This document shows positions 1-9,043 of a DNA stretch of 64,000 bases, in pieces. A program made the position numbers and the translations under genes. How positions within the stretch are numbered: position 1 is the first letter of the stretch; every line of letters starts with the position of its first letter. Location: the NCBI GenBank assembly GCA_023412215.1, contig JAEYNX010000014.1, positions 124,001-188,000 of the forward strand. The letters are read 5' to 3'. Origin of the DNA: Bacillota bacterium (GTDB taxonomy: Bacteria; Bacillota; Clostridia; Oscillospirales; Ruminococcaceae). Under the pieces are notes generated by a model. It made no database searches. It was not told where the DNA came from and saw nothing but the letters and a program-made list of their open reading frames with translations.

Positions 1-1
1 T

Positions 2-571
2 CGCCTTGAGATCACCATGGATGAAACTCAGGCGAAGATAGACATCGTACACCACATCACCAATCTGTCGGACAGCGGCATGACCTTCGCCCCGTGGGCG
101 CTCACCATGATGGGCAAGGGGGGCTTAGAGATCGTGCCCATGAACACGCGGGACACCGGGCTGCTCGCCAACCGCGCGATCTCGGTGTGGGCGTATTCCA
201 ACCTCGCCTGCGAGCGCGTCGCGTTTCACGACCGCTACTTTACCCTGCGTCAAAGCCCCGCGCACACCCGCGCGTTTAAGATCGGGTTTGACAACGAGGC
301 GGGCTGGGCCGCCTATATCAACCACCGCACGCTGTTTGTAAAGCGTTATAACCACGTGCTCGGCGGCAGCTACCCCGATAACGGCTGCTCCTACGAGACC
401 TACACCAACAGCGAGTTTTTAGAGATGGAGACCCTCGGCGAGCTGAAAGAGGCCGCGCCGGGCGAGACCCTCACCCACACCGAATACTGGTCGCTCAAGG
501 CGGTGGCCGAGATGCCGAACCAGAAGGACGCCGATGCCATCGAGGCGTTTGTAAAAGAGTACATCGACTAA
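2..571 (+). CDS. DUF4380-like galactose-mutarotase-fold protein, C-terminal part
   Basis: The open frame runs in from the left edge of the window, so the start is missing. The first ATG (17) is internal, because in-frame coding continues upstream as RLEIT. About 189 residues remain. The text resembles DUF4380 proteins, which have a galactose mutarotase-like beta-sandwich: FAPWALTMM, NTRDTGLLANR and, near the end, a YPDNGCSYETYTN segment followed by LEMETLGEL. Such proteins are usually found beside glycoside hydrolases, which fits the sugar genes that follow on the other strand. No catalytic role is assigned to the family. It converges on the phosphorylase operon and is separated from it by a hairpin terminator. 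Confidence 0.6.
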   Translation, partial: RLEITMDETQAKIDIVHHITNLSDSGMTFAPWALTMMGKGGLEIVPMNTRDTGLLANRAISVWAYSNLACERVAFHDRYFTLRQSPAHTRAFKIGFDNEAGWAAYINHRTLFVKRYNHVLGGSYPDNGCSYETYTNSEFLEMETLGELKEAAPGETLTHTEYWSLKAVAEMPNQKDADAIEAFVKEYID

Positions 572-591
572 ACGTTCACACCGATAAACAG

Positions 592-624
592 AGAGCGGGA
601 ATGCCTTTGGGGCTTTCCCGCTCT
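592..624 (+). terminator. Intrinsic terminator between convergent genes
   Basis: A 10-bp stem (AGAGCGGGAA pairing with TTCCCGCTCT) is followed by TTGCG and a run of six T on the plus strand. It lies 21 nt after the stop of the DUF4380-like gene and just before the end of the leftward phosphorylase gene. Confidence 0.75.
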
Positions 625-644
625 TTGCGTTTTTTGTGTATCGA

Positions 645-3600
645 TTAAGCCAGCTCCACGTCGATTCGGGTCACCTTTCCGTCGCGCACGTCCAGTGCCG
701 CCTGCGCGCCGATGAATGCGCCCGCAAGCTCCGCCCTGCCGCCGTCCTGATAGGTGAGCAGATGGCGGGCGGGCTTCACGCCGCCCTCGCCGAAGGTCGC
801 CCTGCGCCGCGGGTTGTGGTAGCAAACCGCCGTGCCGCCCAAAAAGGTGAAGGTGACGGTATCATCCTTACAGAACAGCCACTCCGGCAGCACCGGCTGC
901 AGGCTAAGGCGCAGCTGCCCCTCCTCAAAAGAGAACACTTTTTCGCCGCACATCATCTGTACCCAGATGCTGAGCACCTCGGCGGTGGAGCCGCTGAGCC
1001 TTGCTACAAAGCCGCGCCCGTGCACCGTCTCGTCGGGGTTGGCCGAGCTCGCGATAAAGGAGCTATTCTCCAGCGTGCTTCGCCCGTAGGTTTCGGGCTT
1101 TAAAAAGGGCACGAAGGCGGTTTTCAGGTCGCCGTAAAATTGCTCGTACAGCCCCGCTTTGAGCATGGCCAGCAGGTACTTGTACTCCATGTGCAGAAAC
1201 ACCGCCTCGCGCTCGAGCCAGCCCGGCGTAAACGCCTTGAGCCGCCCGATCTCGGGGCTTTCGTTCTCGAGCGAGCCCGAGGTTTTGTACATGCCCAGCT
1301 TTTTGTCGTAGATGTCGCTCGCCTTCACGCGGTTATAGAGGTCGGCGGCCTTTGCGGGCTCCTTCACGGTTTTGAGCACCCGCGCGGGGCCCTCCAAAAA
1401 CGCGGGCAGCGCCCTGCAGGCAAACGCGCCGACCTGCACGTTCGGGTAGTGGTTGACGGGGTTTGTCTTCTCCGGCAGCAGCTCGTACTCCGTCGCCTCA
1501 AAGGTAAAGTAGGTGGGGTACAGACCGCCGCCGCAGTTTTGCGCCGCGGTGAGGCCGTCCTGAAGCTTTTGCTCAAACAGCTTAAACGTCTCAAGCAGTT
1601 CGGCGGTGGTGAAGGATACCTCCTCCCCGCTGATGCGGTCGCGAATCTGCGCGCGGTACGCCTCCTTGGCGGTGTTCACCTGATCCCAGTAGTCGAAAGC
1701 GGAAAGGGCGCCATTCAGGCTCTGTTCGGTAAGCGCCTTTACCTGCGCAAGCAGCTGTGCCATCTCCCCAGGCAACGACACCCTATGGGTATACCGCGCG
1801 CTGCGGCTTACCAGGAACGAAACAATCCTTAGCAGCTCCGCCGTCTCGCCAAGGCCGGAGCCGAACAGGCCCGGCAGGCCGTTCATGGCGTCGTTCCAGC
1901 CCGGCTTGCCGCCCTCCATCTCAATACCCATGCCGCAGGGGTCCAAGGCGGTAAACTTGTTGAGCGCAAGGCTTACAAGCTTGGCGTAAAGGTTGGTTTC
2001 GTAAACGTTGCCCTTGCCCGTTTTCAGCCAGCAGCCGTCCTCGCTTTTGTCGGCCTCGGTTTCGAGTATCGCGCCGTACTGCCGCACCCTGCCGTTTGCG
2101 AGCACGTACCGGTCCGCTCTGGGCAGCACGTAAACGGGACTTTTAAAGTAGCGGTAGAAGCTGTCGCCGAATAAAAACGCCTCTTCGTTGTCGGGGTATA
2201 CCGAAAGGTAGGCGTCGATGAGGTCCATGTTATAGGTCCAGTGATCGCTCCAATACCCCTCGCCGAAGGCGGCCTCGAAGTTCTGGGCGGAGCGCGCAAG
2301 CACCGCCTCCAGCAGCTCCTCGCGCGAAACCATGGTTTTCACGTCATGGTCGGCGAGGTAGGAGATGAGGGAACCCGGGGTGAACCGGTGAGAGAGCAGC
2401 TTATTGACCTCGCTCTGATGGCTTATAAGCATCGGGGCGATTGCATCAAACGCCTGCGTGTCAAAGGTGAAGGTGCAGCCCTTCACGTGCAGCGGGTTGT
2501 AGCCGTCGGCCTGAATCAGGCTCATAAAATGCCGCACGTTAAAGTCCTTTACCGTGGGCTTTATCAATACGTCGTTGCGGCGGTTCTGGTTTACGTCGCG
2601 GAAGTTGCCGTTGCCCTGCGAGTAGTAGGCGGGCTCGAGTGAAAAGAAGTTGTACTCGCGCTCAAGGTCACCGTGCTTGCGCGAGAACAGGTGGTAGACA
2701 TGCTGCCTGCCGCCCGCGTGAAACACCAGCGGCCAGCCGCCGCGCAGCACGTTATCGAGGTAGCTCTGGTCGATATACCGGTCAAACAGGCCGTTTGCGG
2801 TTTTGGTATAGGTCTCCTTCACAAGGTCGTCCGTCAGGCGGCGCGCCTCCCGCAGCTTCTGCTCTACAAAGTCGAGGGTAAAGCAGTCCTTCTTCCGGTT
2901 GATCAGTTCCACCCCCGCGATATGCCCGATCACGGTGCAGAGTGTAAAACCCTTTTCACCGACGGTGGCCTTTGCCCCCGCAAAACCGCCCGAGGCCTTG
3001 TTCTCGGCCACCTGCCTGCGCGCAGGCAGCTCCTGCACCGGGCAGTCCCACCCGTCGGGGCGGGTGAAGGCGGTGTTCTCGCCGAACAGCACGTTCATGT
3101 CGAAGATGGGCGGGAGAAGCCCCCCGCTCTCGGAGGAAAAGGCGAGGTAGAAGTTGCCGCGCTCGTACTGCTCCACCTCCACGGTGTCCTCCGCCGAGCC
3201 GCGCAGCTTGTAAAAGGCAATCCTGTTTTCCGCATTGGATACGTCAAACCACGCTCTGGCGAGGTTGGACATGCCCTGATACTTGCTGTTGCCCATGCCA
3301 AAGGGCAGAATCTGCGGCAGGCCGTCGAGCATCTCGATCTCTTTGCCGGCCCCGTCAAGGCTCGTAACCTCTACTTTGCGCACAATGGCGGCGTAGCTCT
3401 CCCGGGGCATGGTGAAATAGGTGACCGCGACGGTAAGCCCAAGGGTGCGGTTTTGCTCGGTAACGTGCAGCACGTTCTTTTCAATGCGCAGGGTGCGGGT
3501 GCAGTCGTCGCCGCTTAAGGACGAGAAGATCTCGTGCACCTTTCCGCCCAGCTTGATAAAGGTTCGGAAGCCCTGAAGCTCCACGTTTTTATACAGCGTC

Positions 3601-3806
3601 GCCGCGGGGAAGAACTCCATGATGGTGCTGTCTTTGTCCTTTACGCCAAAACTGCCCATCGCCTGCCCGCGGTTTACATAAAATGACCACATGGGGATGC
3701 CGTCGATACCCGCCACGCCCGGCAGAAAGCTTGCGAAGGGCTTGGCGGTATCGTACTGTTCGATGACAAAGTCACCGTTTGGCTCAAAGATATAGTTCGG
3801 CTGCAT
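645..3806 (-). CDS. Large glycoside phosphorylase of the GH94/GH149/GH161 clan
   Basis: This 1053-residue cytosolic protein has no signal peptide. It has the layout of inverting glycoside phosphorylases: an N-terminal beta-sandwich (roughly residues 1-290) and a central alpha/alpha-barrel. The barrel carries a GWNDAMNG motif near residue 637, where the Asp is the expected general acid. The family cleaves beta-glucosidic bonds with phosphate to give alpha-glucose 1-phosphate. At about 1050 residues it is longer than typical cellobiose phosphorylases (about 800) and closer to beta-1,3-glucan phosphorylases (GH149, GH161) or beta-1,2-oligoglucan phosphorylases. Family membership cannot be settled by eye. 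The start is supported by AAAGGAGG eight bases upstream. It is the last gene of a four-gene leftward operon, 61 bp after the second phosphorylase. Confidence 0.7.
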   Translation of the reverse strand: MQPNYIFEPNGDFVIEQYDTAKPFASFLPGVAGIDGIPMWSFYVNRGQAMGSFGVKDKDSTIMEFFPAATLYKNVELQGFRTFIKLGGKVHEIFSSLSGDDCTRTLRIEKNVLHVTEQNRTLGLTVAVTYFTMPRESYAAIVRKVEVTSLDGAGKEIEMLDGLPQILPFGMGNSKYQGMSNLARAWFDVSNAENRIAFYKLRGSAEDTVEVEQYERGNFYLAFSSESGGLLPPIFDMNVLFGENTAFTRPDGWDCPVQELPARRQVAENKASGGFAGAKATVGEKGFTLCTVIGHIAGVELINRKKDCFTLDFVEQKLREARRLTDDLVKETYTKTANGLFDRYIDQSYLDNVLRGGWPLVFHAGGRQHVYHLFSRKHGDLEREYNFFSLEPAYYSQGNGNFRDVNQNRRNDVLIKPTVKDFNVRHFMSLIQADGYNPLHVKGCTFTFDTQAFDAIAPMLISHQSEVNKLLSHRFTPGSLISYLADHDVKTMVSREELLEAVLARSAQNFEAAFGEGYWSDHWTYNMDLIDAYLSVYPDNEEAFLFGDSFYRYFKSPVYVLPRADRYVLANGRVRQYGAILETEADKSEDGCWLKTGKGNVYETNLYAKLVSLALNKFTALDPCGMGIEMEGGKPGWNDAMNGLPGLFGSGLGETAELLRIVSFLVSRSARYTHRVSLPGEMAQLLAQVKALTEQSLNGALSAFDYWDQVNTAKEAYRAQIRDRISGEEVSFTTAELLETFKLFEQKLQDGLTAAQNCGGGLYPTYFTFEATEYELLPEKTNPVNHYPNVQVGAFACRALPAFLEGPARVLKTVKEPAKAADLYNRVKASDIYDKKLGMYKTSGSLENESPEIGRLKAFTPGWLEREAVFLHMEYKYLLAMLKAGLYEQFYGDLKTAFVPFLKPETYGRSTLENSSFIASSANPDETVHGRGFVARLSGSTAEVLSIWVQMMCGEKVFSFEEGQLRLSLQPVLPEWLFCKDDTVTFTFLGGTAVCYHNPRRRATFGEGGVKPARHLLTYQDGGRAELAGAFIGAQAALDVRDGKVTRIDVELA

Positions 3807-3867
3807 AAGCCGCCTCCTTTAATGATCTGAAAAGAGGGTAAACAAGGGTACGCGGGCTAAGGCGCGC

Positions 3868-6594
3868 TTATTTTAACTCCACCGCCACCGTATGCACGGC
3901 ATCGGCAGCCAGCGCCTCAAGAACCTCCCGCTCTAGCAGCGCACCCTCGGGGGTAATCGTGCAGGCTACGGGCTTGCCGTCCACCGTCACAGCGGTGACC
4001 GCGTACTGCCCGTAAGGGCGCGCCTGCGGGTTACTGTAAACGATATTCAGCTTTCTGCCCGCGAATACGGTAACCACCGCCGCCTTGCCGTCGCCGCCGA
4101 ACTGCTCCTTGGTGAGCTTCGGCTCAAGCGCAAGCCTGCCTAAGGAGCCGCGCACGCCGTACACCTCGGTGAGCATAAGCAGCAGCAGCCAGCTCGCCGA
4201 GCCGGTGAGGTAGTGGTACAGGCCGCGGCCCTTGTCGTTAAAATATTCGGGGATGCCGGGGTAAATCCTCGCCCTTTCAAAGTTCGAGCAGAGGATATAC
4301 AGCGACTGCAGCGCCTCGCTGCCCTCCTGCACAAAGCCGCGCTTGTAGAGCGCGAAGGCATACATTACCGCCATATGGCTGAACACCGCGCCGTTTTCCT
4401 TGGTGCCGAAGGCAAAACCGAAGCAGCGGCCCATATCCAGCTTCACCTCGTTAAAGTTGCTGTTGAGCCGGTAGCCGCCGATGCTCTCGTCAAACAGGTA
4501 GCGCTTGGCCGCCTTGGCGGTTTCGGCCACCTGCTGGCGGGTGGCGATGCCCATCATCACGGGGAACACCTGCCCTGTGAGCGTCATGCGCACGCCCTTT
4601 TCGTGGTCGCCCTCCAGCTTTCTTCCGGCGTTGTCGTAATAGCCGTTAAACCAGTGGTGCCCCTCCTTCGAGCCGATCCACTCCTGCTTTTGAATGTGCC
4701 CGGCAAGCCACTCGCCCTTCTTGGCGAGATCCTGCGCCGCCTGCTCGATATCGAGCGTCACCTTTCTACCGCTTACGTTGTGCACGCAGTCGGTGATATA
4801 GCGGTGCAGCAGCGCACGCTTTGCCGCCGCGTCCTCATAATCCACGGCCTCGTTAAGACTGTCGAACAGCTGCCTGAGTTCCTCGGAAACCTCGATGGTG
4901 CCGGTGCCCTTTATCCGCTTCACGTCACGCAGCAGCTGCGCGAGCGCTATCAGGTTGCCCGCGTAGAAGGAGGTAAACGCCACCGTTTCACCCTTATCCT
5001 TCGCCATATCGAAGGCGTCGTTCCAGTCCGCGCCCTCGATACGGATGTTGTTGTGCTCGCCCGCGTTAAAGAAGGAGGTGAGGTTCTGCACAAGGATGTG
5101 CTCCAGTACGGTGGAGGATACCACCCGGCCGGACTCGTCCTTCTGGCGGTTGCCGTACTCGGGGCTCCACTGCTCGTCCGGCCTCGTGCAGCGCATGGCG
5201 AGGCGGTCTTTAAAGTAGGTCTGCTGCTCAAAGAGGAAATCGAGGTCGCCGCTCTGGTTAAGATACAAAAGGGTGGTGAAGAAGGGCCACACCCCGTGAT
5301 CCGACCAAACGCGGCTGATGTTGTTGCGGTCGGCGATAAACTCGCCCGGCGCGCTGCCGATGATGGTGGCGTTTGTGCCGTCCATGCGCACGCCGCCGAA
5401 GTTGTTGAGCAGCAGCGGGCGCACCGCGTCGGTCTCCATCAGCAAGAGGGCGAGGCAGTCCTGCCACAGGTCGCGCCAGCCGCGCCCGCCCTTGCCGTAA
5501 TCGTGGTGCGGCAGGAAGGAGCAGCCGTAGATGCGTCGCAGGATCGGCTGCAGCGACACCCACTTCATCCACGCGTCAAACGTCTTGTCGCCGCTTGCAA
5601 AGGAAATGTCCTGCAGCTTTTCTTCCCAAAAGCGCTTATTTTCATCCAGCAGCTTGTCAAAACACTGCTCAGTTAGATAATTCTTGAGGTTTAGGCGGCT
5701 GTCCTCCCGCCCCTGAGAGACCGACATCACCACCACATAGGCCTTCGAGGCGCCGGGGGCAAGGGTGCAGGGGGCAAAGCGAAGCGCGCCGACGGTCTCG
5801 GCACCCTCCACCGTGTCGCCCGCGTGCAGCAGGGTGCCGGTGTTGCCCACCACGGCGAGCGGCCACTCTAAGCTGCCGCCCTCGCCGATAAATTCCTCTA
5901 TAGCGGGGATGGCGCCGAGCGGCAGGGTGCCGTTATCCTCGGCGGCATACACGTTGTAGCTGATCGCGTTTAGGCGGTGGCCACGCTCGTCAAAGGTCAT
6001 GGCGGGCTGCAGCTCGATGCCCTCGTGTACGACATACACCCGGTTGAGAAGGCTGGTCACATGCCGATGGTCGCGGATGTTCTCTGCGCCGCGCCCGTAA
6101 ACGGGGATCGCCGTCGTCGAGGTGATGGTAATCGCCTGCGCGCCGGTGTTGGTGAGGGTCACCTTCATCAGCTCTGCGGTATCGTCATTCGCGGGTATAA
6201 AGCTTACCACCTCGGCGCGGATGCCGAGTACCTTATTCTCGCGGGTAACCTTATGCCACAAAAAGCCCGCCTCGAGGGTGACGGGCTCCTCCTCGTCGTT
6301 TGTAAAGCGGCCCGCCATCTGGCGGGAGGAGGCGCCTGCCGCCGACCACGCGCCCTTGCCGTCGATATACACCCAGAAGTTTCGGCCCGATTTCGTGTTG
6401 TGCAGGTCCTCTGCGGAAACGGGCAGGCTGAAAAAGGTCTTCTGGCTCGTTTTGCTGTCGCCGTTTAAGGTCGGCGTAATGGCGGACATCATGCCCGCCT
6501 CGTTGGCGAGCGGGAAGTAAAGATAACTGCTGTGGTGCGGGTTTTCAAGGCTGAAGGTCCCCGATTGATCAACAAAGCTCCATCTCTTGGTCAT
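3868..6594 (-). CDS. GH94 glycoside phosphorylase, laminaribiose-phosphorylase-like
   Basis: The 908-residue protein has the N-terminal beta-sandwich, linker and alpha/alpha-barrel order of GH94. Visible marks are GRGAENIRDHRHVTSLLNRV (about residues 166-185), a GADWNDAFD motif near residue 520 with the probable general-acid Asp, and a GRGLYHYLTGSASWLLLL segment near the C-terminus typical of the family. Length and the RDHRHVTSLL segment suggest the laminaribiose phosphorylase subgroup, which splits beta-1,3-linked glucose disaccharide into glucose and glucose 1-phosphate; this specificity is inferred. There is no signal peptide, so it acts on imported oligosaccharides. AAAGGA lies about 14 bp upstream of the ATG, a rather long spacing. 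Another GH94 specificity, such as cellobiose or sophorooligosaccharide, remains possible. Confidence 0.75.
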   Translation of the reverse strand: MTKRWSFVDQSGTFSLENPHHSSYLYFPLANEAGMMSAITPTLNGDSKTSQKTFFSLPVSAEDLHNTKSGRNFWVYIDGKGAWSAAGASSRQMAGRFTNDEEEPVTLEAGFLWHKVTRENKVLGIRAEVVSFIPANDDTAELMKVTLTNTGAQAITITSTTAIPVYGRGAENIRDHRHVTSLLNRVYVVHEGIELQPAMTFDERGHRLNAISYNVYAAEDNGTLPLGAIPAIEEFIGEGGSLEWPLAVVGNTGTLLHAGDTVEGAETVGALRFAPCTLAPGASKAYVVVMSVSQGREDSRLNLKNYLTEQCFDKLLDENKRFWEEKLQDISFASGDKTFDAWMKWVSLQPILRRIYGCSFLPHHDYGKGGRGWRDLWQDCLALLLMETDAVRPLLLNNFGGVRMDGTNATIIGSAPGEFIADRNNISRVWSDHGVWPFFTTLLYLNQSGDLDFLFEQQTYFKDRLAMRCTRPDEQWSPEYGNRQKDESGRVVSSTVLEHILVQNLTSFFNAGEHNNIRIEGADWNDAFDMAKDKGETVAFTSFYAGNLIALAQLLRDVKRIKGTGTIEVSEELRQLFDSLNEAVDYEDAAAKRALLHRYITDCVHNVSGRKVTLDIEQAAQDLAKKGEWLAGHIQKQEWIGSKEGHHWFNGYYDNAGRKLEGDHEKGVRMTLTGQVFPVMMGIATRQQVAETAKAAKRYLFDESIGGYRLNSNFNEVKLDMGRCFGFAFGTKENGAVFSHMAVMYAFALYKRGFVQEGSEALQSLYILCSNFERARIYPGIPEYFNDKGRGLYHYLTGSASWLLLLMLTEVYGVRGSLGRLALEPKLTKEQFGGDGKAAVVTVFAGRKLNIVYSNPQARPYGQYAVTAVTVDGKPVACTITPEGALLEREVLEALAADAVHTVAVELK

Positions 6595-6617
6595 AATAAA
6601 TGCTCGTCCTTTCTTAG

Positions 6618-6645
6618 GGTTTTACGCCCGTACGGGCGTAAAACC
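6618..6645. repeat. 28-bp perfect palindrome inside the glucan operon
   Basis: A perfect inverted repeat with no spacer (half-site GGTTTTACGCCCGT) sits in the 100-bp gap between the mutarotase-like gene and the GH94 gene, 24 bp upstream of the GH94 start. In RNA it can fold into a hairpin of about 12 bp. On the minus strand the right-hand arm ends in a T-run before CC, so it is not a classic terminator. It may tune relative expression of the two phosphorylases or be an operator. Confidence 0.6.
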
Positions 6646-6694
6646 GTGTATAACGATGTTGATAAAATGTTAGGTTTTGCACACAAACGCATTT

Positions 6695-7579
6695 TTAAAG
6701 ATCGAAGAACTCATAGGTTCTCGCCCACTGCTGGGTTTCACCCGGCGCAAGGTCGATGCGAACGAACACCTCGGGGCTGACGACATGCCTGTAGCCCCAC
6801 AGCGCCAGCTTGCAGGGCGTAAAGTTATCCGATTCGCTGACGCCGACGCCCGCCTGACGGTTTACAAGCCGCCAGCAGTACCCGCCGCCCGGCGCGGCCT
6901 TGGGCTGGCAGTAATACTGCTTCTCCATCGGCTCGTCCGGCCAGGTGATGACCCCGTCGCGGGCGTATACGTTGCCCACCTCGCGGTTGAGCGCCTGCAT
7001 GTTTGAGAAGGCAAGCTGATAGCCGCCGTTTACCGGCAGGCGGTTAATGCCCACAAAGTTGTGGCAGTACTCGGTGGTGGTAATGCGTTTGGCTCCGGTA
7101 TTCTCAAGCGTGTAGGCAATCGTCATGCGGTTCTCTTGGATGCGCACCGTCTTTTGATAGGCGTAGGCATAGCCGTTGCAGCTTTCGGCGCGCACCGCAA
7201 AGGTGACGCTGCCCTCCCCAAACGTAAGCTCGCTTGCCGCCGGAAGGAATTCGTAGGGGCGAAAGAAGTTGTAGGGCACATCGTCCGGCCGCTTGATCTG
7301 CCCCACCCCGACCTTTAAGAAGGACGCGCCGACCTGCGTTTCGTCGTAGCCGATGGCTTCGTCGATGCCGAACTCGCCGCAAAAGCCGCAGCCGCCCGAG
7401 CCCTCCCCCTCTGTCATCGATTCGGGCACGCAGAAGGTATGGCGCCCATCCAATACAACGCCCGTGATAAAGCCGTTGTGGTCGAAGCGCGAGCCGTTGT
7501 AAAAGGTGCCGGGCTGTGCAAGCTCCACCCTCAGGCGGCTGTTTTGCAATATGATCTCACTCGGTTCGTTTGTGTGCAT
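6695..7579 (-). CDS. Galactose-mutarotase-fold (aldose 1-epimerase-like) protein
   Basis: The 294-residue cytosolic protein is composed mostly of beta-strand-like text (for example TTTEYCHNFVGINRLPV and GYCWRLVNRQAGVGVSES) and resembles the galactose mutarotase-like superfamily (aldose 1-epimerases and DUF4432/DUF4380 relatives). Canonical epimerase His and Glu positions cannot be placed with confidence. Its position between a GH30 glucanase and two phosphorylases suggests it interconverts the anomers that those enzymes release or use, which is inference. It starts 33 bp after the GH30 stop, in the same operon. Function is not assigned further. Confidence 0.6.
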   Translation of the reverse strand: MHTNEPSEIILQNSRLRVELAQPGTFYNGSRFDHNGFITGVVLDGRHTFCVPESMTEGEGSGGCGFCGEFGIDEAIGYDETQVGASFLKVGVGQIKRPDDVPYNFFRPYEFLPAASELTFGEGSVTFAVRAESCNGYAYAYQKTVRIQENRMTIAYTLENTGAKRITTTEYCHNFVGINRLPVNGGYQLAFSNMQALNREVGNVYARDGVITWPDEPMEKQYYCQPKAAPGGGYCWRLVNRQAGVGVSESDNFTPCKLALWGYRHVVSPEVFVRIDLAPGETQQWARTYEFFDL

Positions 7580-7612
7580 CTCGGTTCCCTGCCTTTTTTG
7601 TGTTGTGTATGG

Positions 7613-8950
7613 TTACGCAAACACCAGCGTCGCAATAGCATGCGGCACAAGGGTATGCGAAACATAGTCGTTGCCTTCCCCGGCCTGAAAGGCCTCGGGG
7701 GAATCGGTTTCGTTCATCACCACCAGCACCGTGGAGCCGTCCTCGTTTAAAAACGCGAGATGCGAAAGGGCGGTATCACCCTGCGCCTCAACGCCGATCC
7801 GGACGGCGCCCGGCTTTACGTACCGGCTGAACTGCCCGGTGTAGTAGAATGAGCTGTTGTAGATAAGCTGCTGCTTCTGTGTGTCGGCGATAATCAGCGC
7901 ATCGCAGAAGTTGTGCTTGTGGTTCGGGCCGCCCTCTTCATCCAGCAGCAGATTCCAGTCGATCCAGCCCTCCTGCCAGTTGCTGAAATCGCCGATGATG
8001 TTGCGCCCGTAGCGCTCGCCCGTCTGCCAGGAGCCAAGGTGCACCCCGCCCTCCTGACAGCCCTCGGTGTAGAGGAGGTGCTTGTCGGGGAACATCTCGT
8101 GCACCTTTGAAAGGGCGCCAAAATCCTCCGACACATACCAGTGGTCGGCTACGCCGTAGATGTACTTTGCCGCCTCGGGGTCGGAGAGGCTGATCTTGGC
8201 GCGCTCAAACAGGATGTCGCGGTTGTGGTCGACGATATAGATATGGATATCCCCAAGGCCCTCGCGCTCCAGCACCGGGCCGAGATGGTTCTTGACAAAG
8301 TCGGCCTCCTCCTTGGCGGAGTAGCGGCAGGAGTCCCACGTCTGGGTGGCCTCGGTTTCGTTCTGCACGGTAACGGCCCAGATGTCGAGGCCGCGCGCCC
8401 GCATCTCTTTGATATATCTCGCCATGTAGCGCGCCCACGCGCCGGTGTACTCGGGCAGCAGCTTGCCGCCGTTGTTCATGTCACGGTTGGTTTTCATCCA
8501 CGCGGGGGGGCTCCAGGGGGACGCGAGCAGGTTGATGCCGCTGCCCTTAGCCGCCACCGCCGCCTTGATGAACGGGATCGTCCATTTTTCCTCCCGCGAG
8601 AGGTCGAAGGTATCAAGGGCTGCGTCGCCCTCCTGCACATAGGTGTAGTTTTCAAGCGAAAAATCGCAGCTGTTGATATGTACCCGCCCGATGGTGTAGC
8701 CCAGGCCCTCCATCGGATCAAAATACCGCTTTAAGATGTCGTGTTGCAGAGCGGGCTTAAGCCGTGAAAACGTATACGCGGCCGCCTCGGTAAAGGCGCC
8801 GCCGAACCCGATAATCCTTTGGTAGCGCTCCTCTTTTTTTAGAGTGAGCGCCGTTTGGCCTGCGCACTTCGGGGCTGCGGGGAATACCCCTTTTACCGCC
8901 AGCCTGTCGCCTGTGTCCCTTGCCGTTTGAACAATGGTTGCCGTTTTCAT
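7613..8950 (-). CDS. GH30 family beta-glucanase/glucosidase
   Basis: The 445-residue protein matches glycoside hydrolase family 30. It has an N-terminal RIIGFGGAFTEAAAY segment, SPWSPPAWMKTN (about residue 145), an acid/base motif AVTVQNETEATQTWDSC (about residues 194-210), and YTEGCQEGG (about residue 295) carrying the probable nucleophile Glu, followed by a C-terminal beta-sandwich. The QNE-x-EATQTW text is close to subfamily 3 (endo-beta-1,6-glucanases) and subfamily 1 (beta-glucosidases and glucosylceramidases). No signal peptide is present, so it probably trims imported side-chained glucan oligosaccharides in the cytosol. It is the first gene of the leftward operon and lies downstream of a palindromic operator. 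The ATG is retained; the upstream RBS is weak. Confidence 0.85.
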   Translation of the reverse strand: MKTATIVQTARDTGDRLAVKGVFPAAPKCAGQTALTLKKEERYQRIIGFGGAFTEAAAYTFSRLKPALQHDILKRYFDPMEGLGYTIGRVHINSCDFSLENYTYVQEGDAALDTFDLSREEKWTIPFIKAAVAAKGSGINLLASPWSPPAWMKTNRDMNNGGKLLPEYTGAWARYMARYIKEMRARGLDIWAVTVQNETEATQTWDSCRYSAKEEADFVKNHLGPVLEREGLGDIHIYIVDHNRDILFERAKISLSDPEAAKYIYGVADHWYVSEDFGALSKVHEMFPDKHLLYTEGCQEGGVHLGSWQTGERYGRNIIGDFSNWQEGWIDWNLLLDEEGGPNHKHNFCDALIIADTQKQQLIYNSSFYYTGQFSRYVKPGAVRIGVEAQGDTALSHLAFLNEDGSTVLVVMNETDSPEAFQAGEGNDYVSHTLVPHAIATLVFA

Positions 8951-9023
8951 ACATACACCTCACAAATGTTTCGCCCTAAGAACAAGCGTTTTAATTCGTT
9001 AGGCCCGGCGGCAAACTCCGCTT

Positions 9024-9043
9024 TGGTGTAATCGATTACACCA
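9024..9043. promoter_or_regulatory. cre/LacI-type operator palindrome
   Basis: A perfect 20-bp palindrome (half-site TGGTGTAATC) has the central CG typical of LacI/GalR-family operators. Its inner 14 bases TGTAATCGATTACA match the CcpA cre consensus TGNAANCGNTNNCA exactly. It lies 74 bp upstream of the GH30 start. Binding by CcpA would mean catabolite control; binding by a local LacI-type regulator would mean substrate induction. No regulator gene of that family is in the window. Confidence 0.8.

Noticed and set aside
4213..5676. Long plus-strand open frame of 487 codons
   Set aside because: It lies antisense to the well-supported GH94 gene, is rich in Arg, His, Ala and Val as expected for a shadow frame of GC-rich coding sequence, and has no recognisable domain.
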